NCBI GenBank assembly: GCA_018333075.1
Contig: BORH01000003.1
Coordinates: forward strand, 62,001 to 126,000
DNA from: Heyndrickxia sporothermodurans
Lineage (GTDB): Bacteria; Bacillota; Bacilli; Bacillales; Bacillaceae_C
Reading direction: 5' to 3'
Length of the DNA stretch: 64,000 nucleotides
Shown: in pieces, positions 54,441-62,613 of the stretch
Layout of the letters: every line of letters starts with the position of its first letter
How positions within the stretch are numbered: the stretch's first letter is position 1
Position numbers and translations under genes: made by a program
Notes under the pieces: generated by a model
Database searches by the model: none
What the model saw: the letters and a program-made list of their open reading frames with translations, nothing else
What the model was told of the DNA's origin: nothing

Positions 54441-55544
54441 ATGAACTATATAATAAAATCGATTGTTCTTTTTTACTTTGTTTACGAGCGATTGATGGAT
54501 GGAGAGAAAATATCATACTATCAATTTTCCGTTCTTTTAATGATAATAGCTCTTACTATTTTAAAAGAACGTTTTTTTGACTCTAAGTATATAGCTTTTA
54601 TTAGTGTGATTATCCTTTGTTTAGGAACAACAATGGATGTTCGTTTTACTGTCCTATTTGCTCTGCCTTTCTACGATTTTATGTTAAAAAGGTTTTATTT
54701 AGGAATATTTGTTGTTCTCTGTTGTTTTCTTTTTTTTACCTTCACATCATCACTGGAATTACAAAACATTATTATCCTATTGTTAAGTGGCTTACTTGCC
54801 TTTGATGAAAAAAAAGCAAAAAGTGAGCAATTACGATATGAGGAAGCATTGGATAATGAGAGACGGCTTCGATATGAATTAGAGCAAACAAAAATAAAGC
54901 TTCTACAATCATCAAAGGAAATTGCTACGATTGCAGAGGTTAAGGAAAGAAACCGAATCGCACAAGATATACATGATAGTATCGGACATCGAATTGCAGG
55001 AATATTGATGCAATTGCAGGCTGCCTATAAAGTACATTCCATTGATCAAGAGAAATCAATGCATTTAGTAAATCAGTCAGTTAAAAGTTTAGCAGATTCA
55101 ATCGAACTTATTCGAAATACAGTATATAATATTAAACCGCGTGAAAACGTAGGAGTAAAATATATCGAAAGCATTGTTGATAATTTCTGTTTTTGTCCTG
55201 TGAAATTAAGCATCACTGGAGATTTTAATTCAATTTCTGCTGAACATATAGAAATAATAAGTACAAACCTTAAAGAGGCGCTGACTAATTCATCTAAATA
55301 TTCAGAGGCAACAAAGATGGAGGTTATGATTGATGTGACGGATCAATATATACGTTTATATATGAAGGATAATGGCGTGGGCTGTCCATCGATCAAAGAG
55401 GGGATTGGACTTAGTGGGATGAAAGAAAGGTTAAGAAGCGTGGGTGGAAGTATCTCGTTTTCCACTAATGATGGTTTCTTAATTGTTTGCTTAATTCCAA
55501 AGCACGAAAGGAGTGGATTCTTTGAAAGTGCTTATCGTAGATGA
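54441..55544 (+). CDS. NarL-type sensor histidine kinase, LnrJ-like
   Basis: A 367-residue membrane histidine kinase (HisKA_3 class). Four to five TM segments cover the first ~125 residues, then a coiled-coil linker, the H-box NRIAQDIHDSIGHRIAG (His178), and an ATPase with NLKEALTNSSKYS and MKDNGVGCPSIKEGIGLSGM. The ATG at 54441 has GAGGA upstream; a TTG at 54423 is possible. It overlaps the response regulator by 23 bp. It probably senses a membrane-active antibiotic, by analogy with LnrJ. Confidence 0.85.
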   Translation: MNYIIKSIVLFYFVYERLMDGEKISYYQFSVLLMIIALTILKERFFDSKYIAFISVIILCLGTTMDVRFTVLFALPFYDFMLKRFYLGIFVVLCCFLFFTFTSSLELQNIIILLLSGLLAFDEKKAKSEQLRYEEALDNERRLRYELEQTKIKLLQSSKEIATIAEVKERNRIAQDIHDSIGHRIAGILMQLQAAYKVHSIDQEKSMHLVNQSVKSLADSIELIRNTVYNIKPRENVGVKYIESIVDNFCFCPVKLSITGDFNSISAEHIEIISTNLKEALTNSSKYSEATKMEVMIDVTDQYIRLYMKDNGVGCPSIKEGIGLSGMKERLRSVGGSISFSTNDGFLIVCLIPKHERSGFFESAYRR

Positions 55545-56142
55545 TGATGCATTAATTCGGGATGGGTTGAAAATATTACTGGAGCTGGAGAAGGACTTTT
55601 CTGTGGTAGGAGCGGCTACGAATGGGAAAGAGGCTTTTGAACTGTGTCAAAAGGAAAGACCGGATATCGTACTAATGGATATCAGGATGCCGATTATGGA
55701 TGGTGTGCTCGGGACAAAACTTATTAAACAACATATGCCAGCTATAAAAGTTGTTATCTTAACAACTTTTAAAGATGATGATTATATTAAAGAAGCAATC
55801 AAAAGTGGAGCAGAAGGATATATATTAAAGAATCAACCTTCAGATAGTATTATGGAATGCCTGCGCACAGTAGGGAAAGGTAATACTGTTTTTGAAAAAG
55901 AGGTTGCTAGTACTTTATCAATGATGCTTAAGGAAGAGAAAAAGACGCCTACGAATCTGAACCTTAGCACACGAGAACTCGAGGTTTTATCCTTAATTGC
56001 TGAAGGGTTATCCAACAAAGAAATTGCAGAACGAATCTATTTAAGTGAAGGAACCACACGAAACTATGTCACTGTATTATTAGAAAAACTTCAACTACGT
56101 GATCGAACTCAGTTAGCTATCTTTTATTTAAAACATTTTTAA
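55522..56142 (+). CDS. NarL/LuxR-family response regulator, LnrK-like
   Basis: A 206-residue response regulator. The receiver domain has the phospho-acceptor Asp53 in VLMDIRMP, acidic VDDD near the N-terminus and Lys in YILKNQ. The C-terminal HTH is LSTRELEVLSLIAEGLSNKE...YLSEGTTRNYV. The TTG at 55522 lies eight bases after AAAGGAG, which is better than GTG at 55513 inside that site. It forms a pair with the overlapping kinase gene and likely controls the exporter operon. Confidence 0.87.
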   Translation: MKVLIVDDDALIRDGLKILLELEKDFSVVGAATNGKEAFELCQKERPDIVLMDIRMPIMDGVLGTKLIKQHMPAIKVVILTTFKDDDYIKEAIKSGAEGYILKNQPSDSIMECLRTVGKGNTVFEKEVASTLSMMLKEEKKTPTNLNLSTRELEVLSLIAEGLSNKEIAERIYLSEGTTRNYVTVLLEKLQLRDRTQLAIFYLKHF

Positions 56143-56189
56143 CCATCTACGTATTTTGAAAGCTAAACTCGATGATGGGGGAGAACTTC

Positions 56190-56483
56190 ATGATATTAGA
56201 AGCTGTAATACTGCAGGTAAAACAAGGAATGGAGAAGGAATATGAGGTTGCCTTTCGTGAGGCATCCAAAATTATTTCTACTATGAAAGGTTATATTTCT
56301 CATGACCTGCAACGGTGTATTGAGACAGAAGGAAAGTATTTACTGTTAGTTAAGTGGGAGACTTTAGAAGATCATACGGTTGGATTTAGAGAATCAAATG
56401 AATATCATGAGTGGAAAAAGCTGCTGCATCATTTTTATGATCCTTTTCCATTAGTTGAACATTTTGAACAGGTAAAGTTATAA
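56190..56483 (+). CDS. Antibiotic biosynthesis monooxygenase (ABM)-domain protein
   Basis: A 97-residue dimeric ferredoxin-like alpha+beta-barrel protein. It has the pattern ILEAVILQVKQGMEKEYE, then MKGYISHDLQRCIETEGKYLLLVKWETLEDHTVGFRES and WKKLLHHFYDPFPLVEHF. Family members include heme-degrading and quinone-modifying monooxygenases, but many have no known activity. ATG at 56190 with GGGGGAG upstream. It follows the response regulator by 47 bp and may be part of the same operon. Confidence 0.82.
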   Translation: MILEAVILQVKQGMEKEYEVAFREASKIISTMKGYISHDLQRCIETEGKYLLLVKWETLEDHTVGFRESNEYHEWKKLLHHFYDPFPLVEHFEQVKL

Positions 56484-56500
56484 AGGCATTTCTTCGGAGG

Positions 56501-56528
56501 AGTGGTACACTATGTACTGCTTTTTTAT
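56501..56528 (+). terminator. Probable terminator of the lnr-like operon
   Basis: AGTGGTACA pairs with TGTACTGCT (one G-T pair) with a short loop, followed by a T run. Confidence 0.7.
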
Positions 56529-56864
56529 TGAAATTATTAATTTTTAGATTCGTGGATATGGATAACTGTTAGTTTAATATAATGGAAACAAATTACTGAG
56601 TATACTAAAAAGGGGGAGCATACAAATATTGAAAGGTCAATTCGAGGGTTTTAGGAAGATGCACTTTGACCTTTTTCCCGTACTATATGGTGGGAAAAAG
56701 CTTGTTATTAATACAATTGAAGGAACTTAAAAGTTCAAGCCTCATATTCCCTTTTTTTGCTACTGCACTTTGCTCAGAGTGATATATTCACTTTGATCTA
56801 CGTTTATAAGCTGAAATAAAACGAATAATTCTGCGATATTTTCTCTATTTTTGCTATAAAATAG

Positions 56865-57140
56865 TTATTTCACCTACTTTTCATTATTTATCTCCGAAAA
56901 TTTGAACTTTATCTACAACATTATTAAACTTATCGCCACAGTTAAAGAAGATATCTCCCTTAAGGAAGAAATAACTTCCCTTAGAAAAATAATTCAACGA
57001 TAAAAATATGTTATCACCAATAAAAAAATATTTCCACCATAATAGTAAACTATTGACTGTAAAAGGGGATATTTATTCCGTTGGCTTAAGATATCAGCCT
57101 TCAAAATAAGAATACAGCTATGAAAACAGGATATCTCCTT
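56865..57140. repeat. Degenerate ~21-bp direct repeat array (about 14 units)
   Basis: A word of the form ATCnCC recurs with near-constant spacing. Starts are close to 56868, 56889, 56911, 56932, 56953, 56974, 56993, 57013, 57032, 57052, 57075, 57093, 57112 and 57133. The mean spacing is about 20.4 and most steps are 21. Between the cores lie A/T-rich segments. On the minus strand the word reads GGnGAT. All frames contain stops. Possible weaker units extend left to 56796. Confidence 0.6.
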
Positions 57141-57447
57141 TAGATATGATTAATTACTTAAAACTCTAATAAGAAGCACCTACGGTTGAAAAACTAGAAA
57201 TAGCCTATTTTGTAAGATAAAGTTCCGATGTTTTTTCAAGAAGACTTTAAAGAAAGTAAGCAAGGTGTTTAATCTCTTCATGGATATGCATCAGCAGATA
57301 TCTAATATAAGTAGGTAGAGGATGAATATATAGAGGTAATTAGGATCATTAAGAATAGAGGGTCGAACGATACGGGTGAAGGTATCGAACTTAGGGATAG
57401 GATAGTGTCATTTTACTTTAAGAAAAGAAAGTATAGATTTTTTAAGG

Positions 57448-57612
57448 GGAAAAATGCCTGCTACACTAGCATACTTAAGGACTCCCCCCTACGATGCGTC
57501 AACATCGATTCGCCTTTTTGGTCTATCTCAGTCGAAGTCCCGCCAAGGTCTTATTGCCAATAATCCCAGTCATTACGTCGATGAGCAAGGCACTTATAGT
57601 TATTTTCATCGT
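57448..57612. repeat. Dispersed intergenic repeat, copy 3
   Basis: Homologous to 28866-29064. Shared blocks in the same order are GAAAAATGCCTGCT (versus GAAAAACGTCTGCT), CTTAAGGA...CCCCTACG, ATCGATTCGCCTTTTTGGTC (versus ATCGATTGACCGTTTAGGTC), and the tail TACGTCGATGAGCAAGGC. Located 110 bp before the DUF3626 gene. Confidence 0.6.
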
Positions 57613-57720
57613 ATTTGTATGGAAAGGATATTTTTTGAAGAAGTTGAATATATATAGAAAGTTATAACGAATAAGAAATGTAAAAAATCTTGCTTCATTT
57701 ATGTTTGAGGAGAGTGTAGG

Positions 57721-58881
57721 ATGGAGAACGGAGAAGATAGTGATAAGCAATTAATGATAAATAAAACCTTAACTTTAGCCCAAACTCATGCAATTGATCA
57801 TATAAATTCAGCTGCTTTAAAATCAAAAAAACAATCCGTTGATCGTATTGTAAAAATTTTTGAGAAATACGAAGTGGATATAGCAGTCAAGGAACTATTA
57901 TCTATTATTTTTAAATATGGTCGTATCAACCTTAATTTTCATCCTGACCGAGTATTATCAGATGGACGTACAGTAATAGAGGGATTACTGGATGAAGGGA
58001 GATACTTAAGCCAGTTCGCAACTCATGTAACAAATGGAAGTCCAACAGCATATTTAGGCGGTGATCGTGATTCATGGGAACAAACTCTCTTTGGAGGTGC
58101 TTATCAGCTTCCTGGCGTAAGAGGCATTGACCGACCAAAATATGGATCTTTAAATCTAATGAATTATGCTGATGGAGGATCGCCTCGCTTTGGTTCATGT
58201 CATTTTCGATTGAAACCATCAATGATGAAGTTTTGTACTTTCACTTTTGGAGATAGTTATACCAATCCAAACACTATAGGAACTAAAGCAGTCTTTGAAC
58301 CGTTGCTTGCTGACTTACTTACGTTTTCTGATGATCGACATTTTGTTCTTGGATCATATAACATGAAAGTCCCATTGCTCATTAAGAAGCTTCAAATGCT
58401 TGAAAAAGATATCCATAATAAAAATTTAGGTACAATCGGCCGTTCTTTAGATGATTATATCGAAGCTCAAATCCATGGTAATATTGACCTTTCAAATGAT
58501 ATAGAAGCAATCATTGCAGATTCTTCATATAAGAAGACAGAAATTGAAAACTTACTAAAAATTCTATGCTCCAAATACTCTATAGAGCTTTATTGGCATT
58601 CAGGATTTAAAATGGCGGTAAAAGATGTACCAGCTGATTTTCGCGGTCCGTTAATACCTTTATTTGCTGAGCGATTGGTAAGGATGTTAGAAACTCAATC
58701 TGATAGATTAGACGCCTATACTTTAGGAAAAGCGGCAGCAACTCTGCATTTTAGTCCTGAAATTTGGGAAGATTGGGGAACTCCCTATCAAACTTTTCAA
58801 CATTTAAAACAGCTTTGGCATATCCTTGTGAAATTTGGTTCGCCATGCGATGAGAGAAATCAGAATGTAAACCATCGATAG
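57721..58881 (+). CDS. DUF3626 domain protein
   Basis: A 386-residue cytosolic protein that matches the DUF3626 pattern as I know it: GRINLNFHPDRVLSDGRTV at about 67-85, GGDRDSWEQTLFGGAYQ, PKYGSLNLMNYADGGSPRFG, and FCTFTFGDSYTNPNTIG. The conserved His-Pro-Asp-Arg, Gly-Gly-Asp-Arg and Gly-Asp-Ser clusters look like an active site, but no activity is established to my knowledge. No signal peptide or TM. The start has GAGGAGAG nearby. Followed 67 bp later by an EEP-fold nuclease. Located next to the repeat-rich region, suggesting an accessory locus. Confidence 0.75.
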   Translation: MENGEDSDKQLMINKTLTLAQTHAIDHINSAALKSKKQSVDRIVKIFEKYEVDIAVKELLSIIFKYGRINLNFHPDRVLSDGRTVIEGLLDEGRYLSQFATHVTNGSPTAYLGGDRDSWEQTLFGGAYQLPGVRGIDRPKYGSLNLMNYADGGSPRFGSCHFRLKPSMMKFCTFTFGDSYTNPNTIGTKAVFEPLLADLLTFSDDRHFVLGSYNMKVPLLIKKLQMLEKDIHNKNLGTIGRSLDDYIEAQIHGNIDLSNDIEAIIADSSYKKTEIENLLKILCSKYSIELYWHSGFKMAVKDVPADFRGPLIPLFAERLVRMLETQSDRLDAYTLGKAAATLHFSPEIWEDWGTPYQTFQHLKQLWHILVKFGSPCDERNQNVNHR

Positions 58882-58948
58882 TGTAAGGTATTCTACAACC
58901 CTTTCTAAAGGCGATTAGCATATATATTCTTAGAATGGAGGTGTCCAA

Positions 58949-59914
58949 TTGAATCTACAAGATGAATTTCAACTTTCATTTATGACCTGGAATCTTTATA
59001 TGGGAGCAGAACTTCCATCTCTATTTACTGAAATATCTGACTCTATTCCTAACATCGTTTCAAATGTATATCGACAATTTCTTGCCACAAACTATCCTGT
59101 TAGAGTAAAAGCGATTGCTCGAGAGATTGCTTTGAAGAAGCCTGATCTTATCGGACTTCAGGAAGCAGTAAAGTGGCAATTGACTATTCCAAACTATCGA
59201 ACTGTAACATATGATTTCATCAATATACTAATAAATGAGTTAAGGAAAAAAGGTTTAAATTATGAAATAGCTGCACAAAATCAAAATACATCTGTTGAAC
59301 TTCCTGATGCTAATGGAAATCTAATTCAGTTGTTGGATAGAGATGTTATATTAGTCCGTAATGTAAATAGACTAAATATAAGAAGCAAGGAAGAAACGAA
59401 TTTTAAAGTAAATTTGGCTATTCGTGCAGCGAGACAGAAGCTTGAAATCATTCGAGGTTGGTGCTCAGTAGATGTTTTATTGAATGGCAATGTATTTAGA
59501 TTGATCAATACACATTTAGATACGAATTCTGATATTCAAATTCAACAAGCTAAAGAAATAATGGAGGGACCAGCAAATACCATACTTCCATTAATTTTAG
59601 TCGGAGATCTAAACTCGAATGCGAATCGTTATGAAACACCAACCTATAAACAGCTGATTGAATTTGGCTTTCATGATGTTTGGAAAGGAATTGGCAAGGA
59701 TTCAGGAGTAACTTGTTGCCAAGGCCCTGATCTCATAAATGCAGAATCAAGTTTAAATAGTAGAATTGATTTTATCTTGTTTAAAAATGGTTGGAAGCCT
59801 ACTGCTGTAGAAGTAGTAGGAGAGAAGCACCAGGATCGAACAGCAACTGGTCTTTGGCCTTCAGATCATGCCGGAGTATCAGCAAAATTATTATTTAGAG
59901 GCAACAAGTATTAA
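58949..59914 (+). CDS. Endonuclease/exonuclease/phosphatase (EEP) superfamily protein
   Basis: A 321-residue EEP-fold hydrolase. Active-site signatures are MTWNLYMGAE (N-terminal Asn), PDLIGLQEAVKW (metal Glu), NTHLDTNSD, LVGDLNSNANRYE (Asp and Asn), RIDFILFKN and the final WPSDHAGVSAKL (catalytic Asp-His). Superfamily members cleave nucleic acids, phosphoinositides or sphingomyelin; this one has no signal peptide, so a cytosolic substrate is likely. TTG start with a full GGAGGTG upstream. It probably forms an operon with the DUF3626 gene. Confidence 0.85.
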   Translation: MNLQDEFQLSFMTWNLYMGAELPSLFTEISDSIPNIVSNVYRQFLATNYPVRVKAIAREIALKKPDLIGLQEAVKWQLTIPNYRTVTYDFINILINELRKKGLNYEIAAQNQNTSVELPDANGNLIQLLDRDVILVRNVNRLNIRSKEETNFKVNLAIRAARQKLEIIRGWCSVDVLLNGNVFRLINTHLDTNSDIQIQQAKEIMEGPANTILPLILVGDLNSNANRYETPTYKQLIEFGFHDVWKGIGKDSGVTCCQGPDLINAESSLNSRIDFILFKNGWKPTAVEVVGEKHQDRTATGLWPSDHAGVSAKLLFRGNKY

Positions 59915-59921
59915 GAAAAGC

Positions 59922-59972
59922 ATCTTTTCGAAAACATTGTTTCATAACGAATAACAATGTTTTCGAAAAGAT
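59922..59972. repeat. 20-bp perfect inverted repeat
   Basis: An arm starting ATCTTTTCGAAAAC (59922-59941) pairs base-for-base with 59953-59972 around an 11-base loop. No T run follows on the plus strand, although a T-rich stretch lies beyond it on the minus strand. It is probably a terminator for the nuclease gene or an mRNA-stabilising hairpin. Confidence 0.75.
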
Positions 59973-59991
59973 CCTAATCGACTTTAGGATC
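59970..59991. repeat. Second hairpin overlapping the 20-bp inverted repeat
   Basis: GATCCTAA (59970-59977) pairs with TTAGGATC (59984-59991). Its first three bases are also the last bases of the larger stem, so the bases of the two stems compete. Confidence 0.55.
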
Positions 59992-60131
59992 GTAAAAGAG
60001 AGGGAATTACTTTATATGATCCAATAATGATGAAATACTATCAGGAATGGGCCAAATTACATAAAACCTACAGATTGATAAGGGAAATTATGTTATATTT
60101 AATAAAATAGACATTACTGGAGGTGACTAGT

Positions 60132-60914
60132 ATGAATGGAAATGAAATCTTAATAATAAAAGACTTGAAAAAGAATTATGGGTCGAAAGAGGTACTTAAA
60201 GGGATAGATATCTCCGTTTCTCAGGGAGAAATTATTGGGTACATTGGGCCTAATGGAGCAGGGAAAAGTACGACAGTAAAAATTATTCTCGGTATTGAGG
60301 AAGGGTATTCAGGTGAAGTTAAGCTTTTTGGAAGAGATATAGGTGATGGAAATATTGAGTATAAGAAAAAAATAGGATATGTACCTGAAATTGCGGAAGT
60401 CTATGATAATTTAACTGCACATGAATACTTGACTTTTATTGGTGAATTATATGGAATGGAGTTTGATTTAGTAGATTATAAGGCTAAAAGGCTAATGGAG
60501 CTGTTTGGAGTTGGCGAGGTGTACCATGCCAGAATTTCCTCCTATTCGAAGGGAATGAGACAAAAGCTTCTAATTATCTCTAGTTTATTACATAATCCTG
60601 ATATTTTATTTTTAGACGAGCCAATAAATGGACTAGATGCAAATAGCGTGATGATCTTTAAAGAGATTTTAGGACAATTAGCAAAGCAAGGGAAAACGAT
60701 TTTTTATTCTTCACACATTATGGATGTCGTTGAAAAAATTAGTAGTCGAATTATTTTACTTCATGATGGAAAAATTGCTGCCGATGGAAGTTTTGCAGAA
60801 CTGAAAAATCAGAATGAAGAAGGAACATTGGAGGAAATCTTTAATCAATTAACTGGTTTTAATGAGCATAAAGAAATTGGTGAACGATTTGTCTCCATCG
60901 TTCAAGAGGTGTAG
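60132..60914 (+). CDS. ABC exporter ATPase
   Basis: A 260-residue ABC ATPase with Walker A GPNGAGKSTT, Q-loop PEIAEVYDNL, signature SYSKGMRQKL (SxGxx variant), Walker B DILFLDEPINGLD and H-loop SSHIMD. The SSYSKG signature and ~40-residue tail are typical of ABC-2 type exporters with a single large permease. ATG at 60132 after GGAGGTG. The permease gene follows after 2 bp. Substrate unknown. Confidence 0.87.
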   Translation: MNGNEILIIKDLKKNYGSKEVLKGIDISVSQGEIIGYIGPNGAGKSTTVKIILGIEEGYSGEVKLFGRDIGDGNIEYKKKIGYVPEIAEVYDNLTAHEYLTFIGELYGMEFDLVDYKAKRLMELFGVGEVYHARISSYSKGMRQKLLIISSLLHNPDILFLDEPINGLDANSVMIFKEILGQLAKQGKTIFYSSHIMDVVEKISSRIILLHDGKIAADGSFAELKNQNEEGTLEEIFNQLTGFNEHKEIGERFVSIVQEV

Positions 60915-60916
60915 AA

Positions 60917-62557
60917 ATGGAGGATTTTAAGACATTAAAGGTGCTTGATCGGTTTAAAGGATTCTTTGAGAAAATGGGAGTCAATTACCCAATATTGCGG
61001 AAAATTTTGCAGGCAAAACTCACAATGGATCAGCGAAGAGTACCAACTATTTTTAATCAGTCCGCTAAAAAGAAAAAAGGCAAAGAAGTAAAAGATGGAA
61101 ATGGATTTTTAAAATCACTTTGGGTTTACGCCCTCATCGGTTTATTTACCATTCCATTTGTAGTACTTGGAAATAATTATATGTTCCAAATGAGTATTGT
61201 GTTTGGAATTCTTATGTTTATGGTCATGACATCCATGATATCTGATTTTTCTTCCGTATTGTTAGATGTAAGAGATAGGAACATATTACAAACGAAACCA
61301 ATTGATAGAAAAACAATCAGCGTAGCAAAGTTTATCCATATTAGTATTTATTTATTTTTTCTAACAGCATCCATAGCGACTATTCCAATGATTGTTGGCT
61401 TATTTAAACAAGGAATCCTGTTTTTTATCATTGCAGTTATTGAATTAATTGTTATTAATCTATTAATTGTGGTTATTACTGCATTATTATATATATTTAT
61501 TTTAAGGTTTTTTGATGGTGAAAAGCTGAAGGATATCATCAATTATGTTCAAATTGGATTATCTCTAGCATTAATGATCGGTTATCAGGTTCTAGTTCGT
61601 TCATTTGAATTCATGAATTTCGATATTGTGCTTCATCCAAAGTGGTGGCATGTGTTTATCATTCCAATGTGGTATGCAGCCCCTTTTGAATGGCTTCTTA
61701 ATGGACAAACGACATCGTTTTTTATATCCTTATCGATTCTTGCATTAGTCGTGCCTTTGCTTACATTTATCATTTATCTTCGTTTGGTTCCAGCCTTTGA
61801 AAGAAATTTACAAAAGCTATCTGCACAAAGCAAAAATAAGGTGAAAAAACGAAGCAGTTGGAGAGAATGGTTATTATCCCTTATTTGCAGGACCAAAGAG
61901 GAGCGTGCCTTTTATCGTTTTACTAGTTTAATGATGAAGCAAGAGCGTGACTTTAAATTAAAGGTATACCCATCATTAGGTTTTTCCTTTGTAATCCCTT
62001 TTATTTTTATATTTAGTACGTTCAGAGATGGAAGCTTTAAAGAGCTTTCAGCGGGAAAATCATTTTTAACTATATATTTTAGTATGATTATTATCCCTAC
62101 TATTGTAATGATGCTTCGTTATTCAGGAAAATACAAAGGAGCATGGATTTATAAAACCTTGCCTGTTAAGAACTATTCCACATTGTATAAAGGGACATTG
62201 AAAGCATTTTTAGTTAAGCTTTATACACCTGTTTATTTACTTTTAAGTATTGTTTTTATTATCATATTTGGTGTAAGAATCATCCCAGATTTAGTGTTGG
62301 TATTAATTAATTCCTTTCTATATACAATGATTTGCTTTTTATCCTTGAAAAAAGCGATTCCTTTTTCTGAGGCATTTGAGACAGTAGGACAGAGTGAAGG
62401 ATGGAAAATTTTCCTTTTATTTATACCAATAGCTATTTTTGCAGGTCTTCATTTGTTTAGTCTGACAATGCCGTTAGGAATATATATTATGATTGTTATT
62501 TCGTTTATAGTGAATTTTATTGTGTGGAGAATTGGAACAAGTAACATAAGAGTATAA
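60917..62557 (+). CDS. Large ABC exporter permease
   Basis: A 546-residue membrane protein with a soluble N-terminal ~65 residues and about twelve TM segments. The motifs VLLDVRDRNILQTKPIDRKT and RYSGKYKGAWIYKTLPVKNY resemble the putative ABC exporter group of Firmicutes. No catalytic features. It starts 2 bp after the ATPase stop, so the two form one transporter. Function unknown; nearby genes give no firm substrate clue. Confidence 0.8.
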   Translation: MEDFKTLKVLDRFKGFFEKMGVNYPILRKILQAKLTMDQRRVPTIFNQSAKKKKGKEVKDGNGFLKSLWVYALIGLFTIPFVVLGNNYMFQMSIVFGILMFMVMTSMISDFSSVLLDVRDRNILQTKPIDRKTISVAKFIHISIYLFFLTASIATIPMIVGLFKQGILFFIIAVIELIVINLLIVVITALLYIFILRFFDGEKLKDIINYVQIGLSLALMIGYQVLVRSFEFMNFDIVLHPKWWHVFIIPMWYAAPFEWLLNGQTTSFFISLSILALVVPLLTFIIYLRLVPAFERNLQKLSAQSKNKVKKRSSWREWLLSLICRTKEERAFYRFTSLMMKQERDFKLKVYPSLGFSFVIPFIFIFSTFRDGSFKELSAGKSFLTIYFSMIIIPTIVMMLRYSGKYKGAWIYKTLPVKNYSTLYKGTLKAFLVKLYTPVYLLLSIVFIIIFGVRIIPDLVLVLINSFLYTMICFLSLKKAIPFSEAFETVGQSEGWKIFLLFIPIAIFAGLHLFSLTMPLGIYIMIVISFIVNFIVWRIGTSNIRV

Positions 62558-62562
62558 AATAA

Positions 62563-62613
62563 AAGAGGGGACTAACTATTAAAAAAGAAATATTACACCT
62601 TAGGTTAGTCCTC
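62563..62613. terminator. Terminator after the ABC exporter genes
   Basis: GAGGGGACTAAC pairs with GTTAGTCCTC across a long AT loop; the flanks suit bidirectional use with the converging gene. Confidence 0.6.

Larger units (their letters stand above)
56484..57720. other. Gene-poor 1.2-kb region with repeats
   Basis: No gene of normal length. Contents in order: a terminator (56501-56528); a short TTG-started frame near 56630 with AAGGGGGAG in front (33 codons, MKGQFEGFRKMHFDLF...), possibly a gene remnant; the ~21-bp periodic array (56865-57140); AT-rich DNA; and the dispersed repeat copy 3 (57448-57612). The 67-codon frame at 57454 is the repeat read as protein. Confidence 0.7.

Noticed and set aside
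56865-57140. CRISPR array as an explanation of the periodic repeats
   Set aside because: The repeated unit is a short degenerate core of about 7 bp with 21-bp spacing. There are no conserved 24-40-bp repeats, no unique spacers of fixed length and no cas genes.
57454-57657. 67-codon plus-strand ORF
   Set aside because: It is the dispersed repeat copy read as protein. It has no ribosome binding site and the homologous copy at 28.9 kb does not keep the frame.
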